From Lactarius indigo (taxonomy: Eukaryota; Basidiomycota; Agaricomycetes; Russulales; Russulaceae): 64,000 nucleotides of DNA. Below are positions 1 through 12,200 of this stretch, in pieces. The position numbers were made by a program, and so were the translations under genes. The stretch is taken from NCBI GenBank assembly GCA_025766275.1, contig JAFKAC010000062.1:62001-126000 (forward strand). The letters are read 5' to 3'. The stretch's first letter is position 1, and every line of letters begins with the position of its first letter. Under the pieces are notes generated by a model, which worked only from the letters and a program-made list of their open reading frames with translations, did no database searches and had not been told where the DNA came from.

Positions 1-370
1 CGTGATGGAGACACGGACCTGCTTCATGTTAACACCGACTTCATGATGTCAATCAGAGTTGGAAACTTGAAATACCCAGGAGTGCGGGGGGTTCGGCAAA
101 GCGCCCTCTTGTCTATATAGCCAGGAACTGGCACGCAAGAGACTACTTGAGAGACTAATTAATGTCCCCATAGTCTCAGCGTAGCGAACAGCATGTATCT
201 ATTGCACAGGCAGTGAATTTCGCGAATCCATATTCATCAATCACTGGGCGCTATCCCGGCGTCTATCCAGAGGGTCCAGCCCGGCCCTGAGTGCCAAGTA
301 AACGAGTTTGTTGCAATTTCAAGCGTTCCATCCAAATTCGAATTCACCAATCCACTCTTTCTACTAAATA
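1..370 (+). promoter_or_regulatory. Upstream region of NLR-1 with a possible TATA box
   Basis: No gene is visible in this stretch. A TATATAG motif lies at about 114-120, roughly 250 bases before the NLR-1 start codon at 371. The last 50 bases before the ATG are pyrimidine- and A-rich, as is common in fungal 5' leaders. The promoter reading is inference from motif and position only. Confidence 0.3.
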
Positions 371-3300
371 ATGTCTAACTTTCAATTCATTCTCGATGCA
401 TTCGATAAATACGCCGAGCAGACTGGGATCAATTTAAACGAAAGTCCGTTCGCCGACAAGGTCAAAGGCTGTCAATCTCCAAATGCCGTCCTCTCACTCC
501 TCCAAGACAACTTGAAAGCGTTCAAGGAATATCGCGACCAAAATCGGAAGTTTATCGATTGCCTTAGCCCAGTGATACAATTCGTGCACGTGTTCTCTGG
601 AATTCTTGGTGAGACAGCCGGACTGGTGAGCTGCGAACAACCGTTTCGTTCCCTACTGGCTGTAAATACTCTCTAATAGATGCCATTCCAACCTGCAAAA
701 CTCATTTTCGTCGGAATCGACGTTCTCTTCACCGTGCGTGTCTTTCTTACCACTGTTACCAGTCACCGATCCCATGGCATCTGATATCCGAGTAATCCCA
801 GGCAGCTGATGGTGTCAGCGCGAGCTATGATGCACTCCTTGAACTCTTCGAATGCCTCGGAAACTTCCTCAAACGCCTCCATATTTATTCCGGGATCTCT
901 CTGGACCCTTCAATGATGGATGTAGTCGCGAAGATAATGGTCGAGCTGATCTCCATACTTGCCCAAGCAAAGAAGCAGATTCATCGAGGGCGACTCAGTG
1001 AGTGTGCCCTTGCCCTGATCACAACCAACTATGCCTGAATGTGCTGCAGAGCAATTCGCAAAGAAGTTGTTAGGAGATAGCGAGATCGAGACGATACTGA
1101 AGAGATTGGACAGACTCACCCAGGAGGAGGCCCGCACGACTGCTGCGCAGACCTTCGCTGTCGTCCATGGTCTTTTGGATAATATGAAGGCGGTCATGGA
1201 CGGTGAGTCAAGCTGCCTGGCGAATATAAAACATCTGATCAGACTGTTGTCTGTAGGTGGCGAGGTGTCAACGAGTACAATTCGACAGACTCTCGGTGCG
1301 TTGTATCATCTTGCGCGAACCGATGTTCCCAGGCCTTATGGAGGACGCCAGTCGCCATGCAAGAGGTTGCGAGTGCGATCAATAAAATGAGGCGTGCGTC
1401 GTCTCGTGTACTTTTGTTTACCACGGGGGTATAATTTTCCGATAGGCGACCAGTTACAAAAGGATTCTAGAAGTTGGATCTCACCTCCGGATCCGTCTAA
1501 AAATCACGTCATTGCGCGCAGGACCCACCATGGCGAATCGGCGGTGTGGTTTACCCGAGGACCCACATTCAAGAATTGGGATCTGACGGGCGGCCCACTT
1601 TGGATACATGGAATACGTGCGTGTTTCTCAAACCTTCCATAATTTTTTTAGCCGCTGATGACGATTCGTGACTGTAGCTGGATCTGGGAAGAGCATCCTA
1701 TGGTAAGCACCGCATAAATGTCTTCGTCCATCTCTATAACGCTTGTCGATCAGCTCCAGCATCATTGAAGAGGTCAAGGCGCTACGCAAGGCGGGACTAG
1801 GCCTGGTCGCTTATTATTACTTTGACTTTAGAGACACCCCAAAGCAGGATGTTCGTGGCTTGCTATCCTCCCTCATCGCGCAGCTCTCCGCCAAGTCCGA
1901 TCGTTGCTGCGACATCCTCTCTGAACTATATTCAGAACACGATGCCGGATCTCAATTGCCCGATGACGACGCGCTCACGCAATGCCTGAAAGATATGCTC
2001 CAACTCCCAGACCAGCCACTAATCTATATCATCGTTGACGCTCTCGACGAATGTCCCAACTCGTCCGGGGCTCCATCTCCACGCGAACTCGTCCTTGAAC
2101 TGATAGAAGACCTTGTCGAGTCACGCCTTCCGAATCTTCGCATCTGCGTCACGAGCCGTCCCGAGGCGGATATACAAGATGCGCTTGGGCCGTTGGTATC
2201 GCATTCGGTTTCTCTCCACGACGAAGCCGGACAAAAGCAGGATATCACGGACTACATCAACTCTGCTGTTCAGTCAGATAGAAAGATGCGCAAGTGGAGA
2301 CCGGAAGATAGACAACTGGTTATCGACGCACTCACCCAGAGGGCAGATGGGATGTGAGTAGTCGCTATTACTGTATCGCAACTATCTTTTCATTCGGTCA
2401 CAGGTTCCGATGGGTGTTTTGTCAAATCGAAGCGTTGCGTGGCTGTTTTCCTCCGGCAATTCGGCGTGCTCTCGAGGAATTGCCCTCAACCCTGGATGCG
2501 ACATACGAGCGTACATTGCAGGGCATCGAGAAGGCGAAACAAACATACGCCTATCGCCTGTTCCAGTGCATCGCGATCTCCATTCGCCCGCTTCGCGTCG
2601 AAGAGCTCGCCGAGGTACTTGCCGTCCGACTTGACGCCGGAGAGGATTCAGACTATCGTAGTGACTGGCGTCCCGAGGATGCACAACAAGCTGTACTGTC
2701 TGCTTGTTCCAGTCTTATCATGATCACCAATGTTGACGGTTCGGCGGTCGTACAATTTTCACACTTCTCTGTGAAAGAATTCCTGATGTCGTCTCGACTT
2801 GCCGACGCGGAGGAGCATCTTTCTCGCTATCACATCGTTCCTCATTCCGCCCACGCCGTTCTCGCTCGGGCTTCCCTCAGCGTTCTTCTCAACCTCGGTG
2901 ACCAAGTTGACAAGAGCGGAGTAGAAAAACGACCATTCGCAATCTACGCGGCTCGGTACTGGATCGACCACGGCAAGTGCGAAGGCGCGTCATCAAGTAT
3001 CCAGGGTCTGATGGAATGTCTGTTCGACCCAACTGGGCCCTACTTTGCGACGTGGGTGTGGATTTATGATGTTGACCGTCCTTGGAGAGGATCGATGGCG
3101 ACAGTACACCCAACGCGACCAGCGGCTGAGCCATTATACTATGCGGCACTATGTGGTTTCCGCAGCCTCACGGAACATCTCATGGTTGCGCATAGGGTGG
3201 ATGTTGACGCTAGGGGCGGGAACTATGGCACGGCGTTGAATGCGGCGTTCGTCAAGGGAGAGATCGACATCGCACTGGCGTTACTTCAGAATGGCGCTGA

Positions 3301-5284
3301 TATAAACGCCATGGATGCCATGGACATGAGTTCGTTGCATAGAGCGGCGATTGGTGGTAATGGTGCCATCGTAGAATTGTTACTCGAGCATCAAGCAGAT
3401 GTCAACGTCCAGACAGACGACACCCGCGATACCCCGCTGCTTCTGGCGGCGCATTCTGGAGAACTGGATGTTTGTCGGATGCTGCTCAAGCACGGGGCAG
3501 ATGTAGCGTCCGTGAATATCAATGGGCAGACTCCTTTGCATATAGCATCCCAGCTCGAGGTTGTTCAATTACTATTCCAACATGACGCAGCACTCGACAA
3601 GACGACTCTGGACCAGGAAACGCCATTACACGTGGCGTCCCGTTTGGGGAACGTCGAAGTCGCCCACTTCCTCATCGAGCAAGGCGCAGATACGATGGCC
3701 AAAGATAAATACGGTGACACACCACTGCACAATGCATCACGATACGGGCCCCTCGACCTCGTGGAGATATTACTTAAATGTGACGTGGACGTCAACACGC
3801 GAAACTTCGACGGGAACACTCCTTTGAACTTCGCATCGGGCAACGGCAAGCATGAGGCTGCTCGCTCTCTAGTTGGGCGTGGAGCGGATATTGACTGCCG
3901 TAACAAGAAAGGCTGGACTCCTCTGCACGCAGCCACACGAAATGGCCATCTCGACGTCGTACAGCTTTTACTCGACCTTGGGGCTGATGTCCACGTTCGG
4001 AATGGGGATCACGACACACCATTGATCCTGGCGTCGCTGGGCGGACACATAGCAATATCACGCCTTCTGATCGAGTGTCAAGCCGACGTTAATTCAATCG
4101 GCGAGAGTGGCTGGACACCACTGCATTCGTCGTCGCTACATGGTCATGCGGACGTCGTGCGGCTTTTACTCGATCATAGGGCGGATGTAAATGTCCCAAC
4201 AGTGGACCTCTGCTCTCCACTTCATTTCGCATCATCTAATGGACATCTCAAAGTCGCAGAGTTGCTAATCGAGCACTGTGCAGAAGTCGACGTGAGGGAT
4301 GAAGGCCAGAAGACACCATTGGACCTGGCATCGGAAAATGGGGAACTCGAGGTTGCGCGCCTATTGATCAAGCACGGCTCAAATGTCAATTCACGGGACA
4401 ACGGGGGCTGGACTCCATCACATTCAGCGGCACGGAATGGACACCTCGGTCTCGTGGAGCTGCTCGTTGATTCTGGCGCAGACATTAGCATGCGGAATAG
4501 CAGCGAAAAAACGCCCTTAGATCTCGCACTTGAAAACCGGAAACGCGACGTTACGAGCTTCTTAGCAAGGCGTTTAAGCTTACGAGCTCTGGACGTAGAT
4601 AGCTCGGACCCGTTGGAAGCAGGGCAACAAGACAGCATTCCAGAAATTATGGAGGTGCAAGTGTACAGCGGTGAATCGTCTAATGGTGAGGAGAGCAATT
4701 CGCTGCATAGCGCATTGGAGGGCGGGAGTCTGGAAATCCTTCAAAGACTACTCGATCGCGGTGCTGATGTCGACGAACGGGACGAACAACTTCAGACTCC
4801 ATTGGACGTAGTATCGATCAACGGGAAACTCGAATTCGCGAGGACGTTAATCAAATACGGCGCGGATGTGAACTCGCGGGACATCGATGGCTGGACTCCA
4901 TTGCACACGGCCGCACGATTTGGGCATATCGACGTTGTGCGGTTGCTGATCGATAATGGCGCGGACGTGAACTCACAGGAGGGAGATGGTTGGACCCCGT
5001 TGCACACGGCAGCACGAAATGGGTATAACGACGTTGTGCGGTCGTTACTCGACAACAACGCCAATATAAATGCCTCTCAGCGACGAGGTGTTACTCCGCT
5101 GCACATGGCGTCGAGCCATGGTCATGTCGAAGTCGTACGGTCACTACTCGGGCGGGGAGCGGATGTACAAATGCGGAATGTTTACGGAAGGACGCCATAT
5201 CAAGACGCATTGACGTATGGATATAGGGACATCGCGCAGTTGTTGTCAGAGTACGTCCTGGGCATGCCAGCGGGTGGAGTGTAA
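371..5284 (+). CDS. NLR-1: Goodbye-NACHT-ankyrin STAND receptor
   Basis: Predicted cytoplasmic NLR-type signalling NTPase of the fungal non-self-recognition class. Ten exons: 371-625, 680-733, 802-997, 1050-1202, 1257-1295, 1352-1393, 1446-1616, 1678-1702, 1754-2353, 2404-5284. They sum to 4416 nt, or 1471 aa, with all phases consistent. Residues 1 to about 170 look like the fungal Goodbye N-terminal domain (KYAEQTGINL, LLQDNLKAF, then QPAKLIFVGID). The NACHT Walker A GIPGSGKS is near residues 302-309 and is split by introns. Walker B VDALDEC is near 405, followed by CVTSRPEAD. From about residue 750 to the end there are about 20 ankyrin repeats of 33 residues (TPLHxA). NLR-2 and NLR-3 have the same exon map, which supports the start and splice sites. 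Relative to them one repeat is fused and another gained. A role in heterokaryon incompatibility or antagonist sensing is inference from the family. Confidence 0.9.
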
Positions 5285-6392
5285 GAGTTTAGCGAAAATT
5301 GGGCTCGGGGTCGATGCCGCTGTATATGATGTTATGTTGTTGTGGTACAAATATGGCATTATTCCAACTCGTGCTGCTGCGGTCAGGTCGTACGGTGGGG
5401 AGGTGTTTCAGCTTTCGAGTCCGAGGAACGCTCGCCGGGCTCTGCCTGGGGCGCGGCGCGCATGTGGACGGTATGCCAGTCGCGCATACGCGGGTATAGG
5501 TTTAAATATACTCTGTTATCGGCATTCGGACTCGAAAGCCATTTTTAGGGTTGTTTATGATGTCACTTTTATCAAAGCCTATTCGTTATGTTACTTACCA
5601 ACACAACAGGATCGCGCCGCGGTCCTACCAGTACTAGAGACCAAGTCATGGACCAAGCCATACAAGATATGGAGTCGTTTCGACTCGAATCCTAAGGTGA
5701 GATACAATCTTCGATAGCACCAGTTTCGAGTAAAGATGGAATTTGTTCGTTTGTTCGACTGGAGACCGAACCGTGACCGTCATCACAGTACTAAACATAT
5801 CTTACCCAAACACGCTCCGATCACGCCGATCGTCAAGCTCTTCTACTTTCGCACACGTCAGAGCTTAGGAGTGTTTCAGATGCGTTCCAGAGACTCGGGA
5901 TTTTGGAGACTAGTTACATAGAGCGACCTCAAGCGACGGTCGCTTAGTCTCTTTTCTCCCCTCTTTCTTATTTTATCATATCCACACCTCTTGTTCTTTC
6001 CGCTTGTACTCGCAATCTCCCACTGTGCTTGAAGAATATACCAAAGTCCTAACTCAGTTCCTGGTTCGTCTTGAGTGGCATTGGCCCCCGCGCTTGTGTT
6101 ACAACATACTGCCTGGCGGATCACGCGGCAAGCCATGCGATTCTTCCTGCCATTAAGAAATTATTTTTAAGAATGGCGGGGCACGCAATTGGCGCCACAT
6201 AATCCCCTCACCACCTGATGTCGATTCCGTGAATGGGAAGCAGTGGAATATACATATATAGTAAAAGTGAGGGGCGTATCCCGAATGACGTCCAATCAAG
6301 CGTCCAATCGTGGACAGGGTGGGACAATGGGTGTCCTGGCAAGACGTAAATTCCAGCTCATCCGTGACATACCTGGTCCTGTTGTCAGAGAG
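5285..6392. other. Intergenic region downstream of NLR-1
   Basis: About 1.1 kb between the NLR-1 stop and the copia B target-site duplication. I see no credible coding region, RNA gene or long repeat. Short open frames here lack codon structure or recognisable motifs. A short inverted similarity (TTTCGAGTCCGA near 5414 against TCGGACTCGAAA near 5526) could form a weak hairpin-like pair but has no clear role. Confidence 0.5.
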
Positions 6393-6397
6393 GGTAG

Positions 6398-6906
6398 TGG
6401 TGTAAAGGTCGGGCGATAGGGGCGATCCGGCTAAGTGTGCCGGTCGGGTGATAAGGTCCGAAAGGCCGGTTCGATTGGCAAAGAGAAAAGCGCGAAGTCG
6501 AGCGATGGTAGAGAACAAGCGAAGATAGGCAAAGGCGAGGCGAAGCTCGCTTTGGAGAGGGTCTCAAGGGCACACGAGGGAGAGGAGGAATACAACTGGA
6601 TAATATTTGGAGTACATACGAGCACGCTTTAATACAATGTAGATAAATTTTTAACAGAAACAAGAATAAAGTACAGTAAAGAGACATAAAGACGCACGAG
6701 CCATATAGGATGTGAAACAGGAGTTGGATAAACATAAAAGACGGAGCGAGAATGGGGAGAAAAGGGGGAACGACCCCTATGGAACTGGTGACGTTTGAAT
6801 AGAAATGAATATGGCGGTAATGGATGTTGAGCCGCCGCGCATTATCGCGGCGGTGTTGTTTTGGTGGGATTCGAGTCGGCCGGGTCGAGCGTGCCGAAAT
6901 GCAACA
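6398..6906 (-). repeat. Copia B LTR, left (3' LTR)
   Basis: 509-bp long terminal repeat. On the plus strand it runs from TGGTGTAAAGG to GAAATGCAACA and matches 19389-19897. It is preceded by GGTAG and followed inward by the polypurine tract of the minus-strand element. Open frames inside it occur in both LTR copies and are not genes. Confidence 0.93.
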
Positions 6907-6913
6907 CTCCCCC

Positions 6914-7184
6914 TCACGCTCGACGGAGTCCGAGGTTCTGTGAGTGGAACGCGACCTTAAACTTCACCAGCGGCTTGGTGAGGATGTCCGCGGTCATATC
7001 TTCAGTTGGGCAATACTCGATGTTGATGAGTCCGTCGGAGATGGTTTGACGAATGAAGTGAAAGCGAATATCGATGTGTTTGGTGCGCGCGTGGTAGTTG
7101 TCTTCAGTGGCGAGATGGAGCGCGGCCTGGTTGTCGCAATGGAGAAGAGTGGGGGAATGTGATATGCCGAAGAATGGCTCAGTG
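6914..7184 (-). pseudogene. Copia B polyprotein, severed C-terminal end of RNase H
   Basis: This minus-strand fragment continues the copia B polyprotein after the gypsy insertion. It carries the end of RNase H, with HCDNQAALHLA, ARTKHIDIRFHF and TADILTKPL, which are typical of the copia C-terminus. It stops at 6914-6916, next to the polypurine tract. The gypsy target-site copy CAGTG at 7180-7184 joins in frame with the other copy at 15068-15072. The ancestral frame would be 1494 codons plus stop without other interruption. It is cut off from its promoter and the rest of the frame by 7.9 kb of foreign DNA. Confidence 0.9.
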
Positions 7185-7762
7185 TGTTACGCCCTAGCAG
7201 GGGCGTGGGTTCTAAAGGTTTCTGAATCACACAGGTATCAAGCGAAGACCTCTGTTGTCTTATTGCTATGAAATACGAGTGATAGAAGTGTGACACAAGG
7301 TGCAGCACTACTCTGTAATGTAGGACTCCTCGTCCGAAGTGTCTAACACTTCTCTACACTTGATCTTGCTAGTGCACAGAGTATAACAGGTGTAACGCGT
7401 TGATATAGTTCAACTGCAAAGACTTCGAAGTGTCCTGGTTAGGGACTGAGGTAGGGGATGCACAAGAAGAGAGGGATAAGGCGAGGTCACACCAAAGTAC
7501 GGAGGCAAGATTGCTAGATTGCAAACGAAGCCAAGTCTGGCTTCCTACGGTCTATGGTACAGGTTTATATAGGACAGGGTTCCAAACAACATGAACACAA
7601 GTCCACACAATATCAAAGAGACTAAACGGAGTAAGCAGAAGTTCGGATCAAAGAAACGCGCCACTAGTAACAGTAGCTCCTTTGGTAACAAGGTATGGTA
7701 CAGAAGGGGAAGGCAGGGTGGAGACATACTGTGGGTTAGGTCCGAAGCGTCGGATCATAACA
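7185..7762 (-). repeat. Gypsy LTR, left (3' LTR)
   Basis: 578-bp LTR bounded by TGTTACG and CATAACA on the plus strand, identical by eye to 14490-15067. A purine-rich stretch (AGAGAGGGGC on the minus strand, about 7765-7774) directly precedes it in element sense and is the likely polypurine tract. Confidence 0.95.
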
Positions 7763-7788
7763 TGAGCCCCTCTCTAAGTCAACTCTTC

Positions 7789-9207
7789 CTAGAGTGCTTC
7801 GAAGTCCATCAGGTCGTAGACATCGTTGTCTACATCGTTGGAGGGGGTACTTTCGCGAGGGAGGGGGCAGCGATGTTGGCGAAGGAAGTTGAAGGGACCA
7901 TAGGCCCCACATTTGCGACAATTTTCGTACTTGGGGCACTTGATTTCCTCGTGGTTGTTGCTGGTAAAGCACTTGCCACACCACTGAGTGCGTTCTTCTG
8001 GGGCTGGCCAGAGGCACTGATAGGGGAAGTGGTCAGTGCTAGAACACCTCCAGCAGAACTTCTGTTTTTGAGGGCAGGCGAAGGAGAGGTGGTCTTCAGA
8101 CTGGCACCTGTAACAAAGTCGAATGGTGCCAGTCTCCTTCTTGTTGGTTCTGCGCTTGCGTCTCTTCTTCCTTTCTGCAGAGGGGCTAGGTCCTTCTGGT
8201 TCGTCGTGGAGTCGTGGCATGGAGTGGTAGCGAGGTAGAGCAGGGGCAGGAATGGGGTGGACTTCAAAGGGGTGAGTTTCTTCTTCCGGAGGAGGGGGGT
8301 GTAGTGTGAGCCATCGGTCTGCAATCCGGACATAGGCTTTATGTTCTTGTAACCTTCTTCGGGTACTGGTTAGTTGCATGTCCATGTTGAGGAGGTGCCT
8401 TTTGAGGGGCTCCATCGTCTTGTACAGGCCTTCGATCTCCTTTCGGAGGGCCTTCTGGTTTCGCAAGAATCGGCGAGTCCTAAAGACTTCTGCTGTGAGG
8501 CGGTCATCTTTCAGGTCTTCTAGGACTTCATCGACTTGTCTGGCTGTAGGGGCAGCTTCGTCCAAGTTCTGCATTTGAGCTGGGGTGATGGGGGGAGCTG
8601 GATTGTGGGGGTCGTCGTTTCTGGGAAGGAGGAAAAGGGGGAGGCCATAGTGAGGGAGGTTCTTGCCCATGGTACCGATGACATCTTCTTTGTTTTCGCT
8701 GATCTTGATCCATTTGGCATCCTTTCGGATGTACGAGGTTGGGTCAGCGTCGTCAGGGATGAGGAAGTGGACATAGCGGCTGCTCCAGGGGTCATTTAAG
8801 AAGAAGGGGTAGCCAGGGTCGTCATCTTCTTCAGCAGTGATGTGCATCCTTTCATAGTTAATGGGGAGTGCGTCCATGATTGGGTCGTTGACTATTTCGC
8901 TGAGACGAGCCATGGTCACTCTAGGATCAGGGGGGGAGGTGGTAGGTCGGTGTATTTCGGGAGTAGGGGGAGCTGTGTGTCCAGGAGGGGGAATGCGAAG
9001 GGCTATTCCTCCTCCTTCTGTTTCTATGACGCTGGGCATGGTGGGATCGATGGGTTGTGGCTCCTGGATGAGTGAAGGCAAGGAAGGGGGTCGTGCTGGG
9101 AAGGGAGAATAGCCAGAGGAGGGTGTGACAGAGGGTGTTTCGTCAAAGGACCCTCTTTCCATGGCACGAGCAACAAGACGTTTGTTACTTCCTTTCGTTT
9201 TAACCAT
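7789..9207 (-). CDS. Extra zinc-knuckle ORF downstream of pol in the gypsy element
   Basis: An intact 472-aa frame sits where some gypsy elements carry env, but it has no signal peptide or transmembrane segment. The N-terminal third is Pro/Ser-rich. The middle is charged and probably helical (about residues 225-300). A basic KKRRKRRTNKK stretch follows, then a C-terminal Cys/His block. That block has two canonical CX2CX4HX4C knuckles (CYRCQSEDHLSFAC, CWRCSSTDHFPYQC) and two irregular ones (CGKCFTSNNHEEIKC and CRKCGAYGPF with a later H and C). It overlaps the 3' end of pol by 184 bp in another frame. The ATG at 9207 is the first in frame. It could be a nucleic-acid chaperone or a second nucleocapsid-like protein. 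Its function is unknown, and I do not recognise a named family. Confidence 0.75.
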   Translation of the reverse strand: MVKTKGSNKRLVARAMERGSFDETPSVTPSSGYSPFPARPPSLPSLIQEPQPIDPTMPSVIETEGGGIALRIPPPGHTAPPTPEIHRPTTSPPDPRVTMARLSEIVNDPIMDALPINYERMHITAEEDDDPGYPFFLNDPWSSRYVHFLIPDDADPTSYIRKDAKWIKISENKEDVIGTMGKNLPHYGLPLFLLPRNDDPHNPAPPITPAQMQNLDEAAPTARQVDEVLEDLKDDRLTAEVFRTRRFLRNQKALRKEIEGLYKTMEPLKRHLLNMDMQLTSTRRRLQEHKAYVRIADRWLTLHPPPPEEETHPFEVHPIPAPALPRYHSMPRLHDEPEGPSPSAERKKRRKRRTNKKETGTIRLCYRCQSEDHLSFACPQKQKFCWRCSSTDHFPYQCLWPAPEERTQWCGKCFTSNNHEEIKCPKYENCRKCGAYGPFNFLRQHRCPLPRESTPSNDVDNDVYDLMDFEAL

Positions 9208-12200
9208 TGCTTTGCTCCTTCGCTTCTGGGGTTGCTTTCAAAGTGTTCCTGAATAAGTTCTGGGGCGTTGAGGTTCTTTTCTGGTTCCCAACTGTTGTGT
9301 GCATCGGAGTATCCTTTCCACTTGATTAGGAACTGTAACTGGTTCCTGTGGCGTCTTGTTTCTAGTATTTTCTCGACTTCCCACTCCTGTTCTCCATCTA
9401 CTAGATCTGGGGGTGGTTCCGTAAAGTTCTTTCCATGTATGGAGGTTTCTTTGTATGGCATTAGGAGTGACGCATGGAATACTGGGTGGATCCGCCACTG
9501 ATGGGGAAGTTTCAGGGCATATGTGGTGGCGGAGATCTTCTTTGTGACCCTGAAGGGTCCATATCTTTTTGGGGCTAACTTGAAACTAGGGTGCGTTGTT
9601 TTCAAGTTCCTGGCATCCAGCCACACACTATCTCCTTCTGTGTGTTGTTCGAAGCGAGAGGATCCTTTGTAGAGTGACTGTGCATGGGTAATTGCTGCTT
9701 GGGCAGTCCTTCTGGCTTCCTGGATTCGCTCCAATCTCTCTTGTGTTCCTGGTACTGTGGTCGTTCTTTCTGGTTGGTGTACTCTTGGGATGTACCCAAG
9801 GATTAATTCGTATGGTGCCTTCTTAGTGGTTGCGCTTGGCCAGGAGTTGTGGGTGTACTGTGCCAGTGGTAGTAGCTCCGTCCAATTGTCTTGTTGATGG
9901 TTTATGAACATTTGGAGGTACTGTTCTAACCACTGGTTTGTTCGTTCTGATTGTCCATCTGTTTGTGGGTGGTACGCTGTGCTGATGTTTTGTTCTATGT
10001 CAAGCACTCTGCACAGTTCTTTGATGAACTTCGCTGTGAATCTGGGGTCTCTGTCGGAGATGACCCTTCTCGGTAGTCCATAGTGTGGCAGGACAGTTTT
10101 GGCATAGAGTTTTGCCACTCCTTCTGCGTCTATTGTTTCGCTGCATGGGATAAAGAAGGCTGCTTTGGAACAGTCATGGTCCGTGATGGTGAGAATTGTG
10201 TCATTGTCTTCTGATTGGGGTAGCTTTGTGATGAAGTCTAGAGCGATGGTTTCAAAAGGGAGTGCTTCTGGGTTAGTCTTGATGGGGAATATCGGTGGTT
10301 TCGGGTTCCCAGGGAAGTTCTTGTTTGATTGGCATGTGGCACAGCCCTTTACATATGCGGATATGTCGTCTTTCATGTTTGGCCACCAAAAGTCTTGTGA
10401 CACTAACCACAAGGTCTTTGTTATTCCGGGGTGTCCGGCTGTTTTTGTGTCGTGAAACAGGGAAATTACCCCCCTCTTTAGCGGTGTGTTGTCCACAACC
10501 ACCAGTTTGTCACCTCTCCACCAGTGTTTGCCTTGTTTTACTAGGTGGAAGGGGGCGGCCCACTCGTCCAGAGTGTCTTGGTGGTCTAATTGGTGTGCCA
10601 TGACCCGGTCATCTATCCTTATGGAGAGAGCGGAGTTTGCGAAGATGGTTGGGGTCAGGACCACTACATCAGTGTTATCCCCTGCTCCGGTGTCGTGGTC
10701 AGGGCGTCTTGACAGGGCATCAGCATGGTTTTGGGGTCCGGGTTTGTGGTGAAGTTTGATGTGGTAGTCTGCCAGTCTGGGGATGTAGCGCGCCACTCTC
10801 CTATTGATTTGTCGAGGGTGGCGATAATATTCTAGGTTTTTGTGGTCTGTAAACACTGTGATTTCGTGGGGGGACCCTAAAAGAAGGTGTCTCCAGTGTT
10901 CTAGTCCTCTGATTACTGCCAGGAGTTCCCTGTCATGGATGTCATAGTTGCGTTCCGCTTCTGAAAATGATTTGGAGAAGTATCCCACAGCTTGTGGTTT
11001 GTTTCGGCTGTCTCTTTGTGTTAAGATCGCCCCTGTGGCGAAAGCGGAGGCATCTACTTCTAGTTCGAAAGGTTTGTCCATATCTGGTTGGCATAAGATG
11101 GGGTCTTTGCACACAAGCGTGATGAGAGCTTCTAGGGCTTCTGCTGCTTCCTTTGTCCATCGGAAGGGTCCTTCTGACGTCTTTATTGTGTCCGTGATGG
11201 GTCTTGCTAAGTGAGCGAAGTTGGGGATGAAGGGTCGCTGATAACTTAGTGTTCCCAACACGCTTCTTGCTTGTTTGACTGACTTGATGTCCCTTGGCCA
11301 GTCTTTTAGTCCTTCTACCTTCTTTGGGTCGATTTTGATTTGAGACCCATCGATAACAATGCCTAGGTAGTGGATCTTTCTTTGTTCGAACACGCATTTC
11401 GACGCTTTAAGGAAATAAGATTCCTTTTCACAGATTTCCAAGAACTCGTGTACAATTTGTCTGTGGCGTTCTGTATCTTCTTCTGTGGCTATCAGGACAT
11501 CGTCCATGTACACAAATAGCTCTCTTGGGTATTTGTCCATAAGTGGTCGAAGTATTCTGCTCATGGTTCTTGCAAAGGTGGCTGGTGCATTTGTGAGACC
11601 AAAGGTCATGACTCGAGGGATGAACAGCCCCCTTGGTGTCTTGAAGGCTGCCTTCCACTGGTCTTCCTCTTTTATGCGGATGTTATGGTACCCCCATCTG
11701 ATATCGAACTTTGAGAACAGTGTTTTCCCATTTAAGTTGGTCAGGATGTCGGAGATGAGAGGTAGTGGGTAAGTGTCTTTTATTGTCCAGGTGTTTAGGG
11801 GTCTGTAGTCCAGGATAGGGCGCAACCCTCCGTCTGTTTTCTTTCTGAAGAAGAAGGAGGAAGCGTAGGGGGAGCTTCCTTCATAGATGTATCCTTTTGC
11901 TATGTTTTCGTCAAGATATGCCTTCAACTCCTTGTCTTCTTCTGGAGTCAAGGGGTAGATTTTACAATTGATCTTGTTGGGTGCATCTGGTCGCAATGTG
12001 ATGGGATGGTCTTCTTCTCTTTCTGGGGGAAAGCGCTGTGCTTCTTCGTCTGAGAATACTTTGTTGTGGCGCTGGTATTCTTCTGGGATTGCGGTTTCTT
12101 TTACTGGGTCAAAGGTTGTTTTGGTTGCTGCCGCTTTCGCTTCTTGGTGTCGCTTTCTTCGGAAGCGGTACCCTCCTGTCAGGATAGTGACTGCTTCTCC

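Noticed and set aside
3565..5064. Long antisense open frames across the ankyrin exons of all three NLR genes
   Set aside because: They mirror the 33-residue repeat codon pattern, recur in each paralogue and lack introns or motifs. They are shadows of the sense frame.
6860..6885. tRNA T-arm-like GGGATTCGAGTC
   Set aside because: It lies in the copia B LTR (both copies), and no acceptor, D or anticodon arm can be built around it.
7591..7735. Small open frames inside the gypsy LTRs
   Set aside because: They occur identically in both LTR copies and are antisense to the element. No sign of coding.
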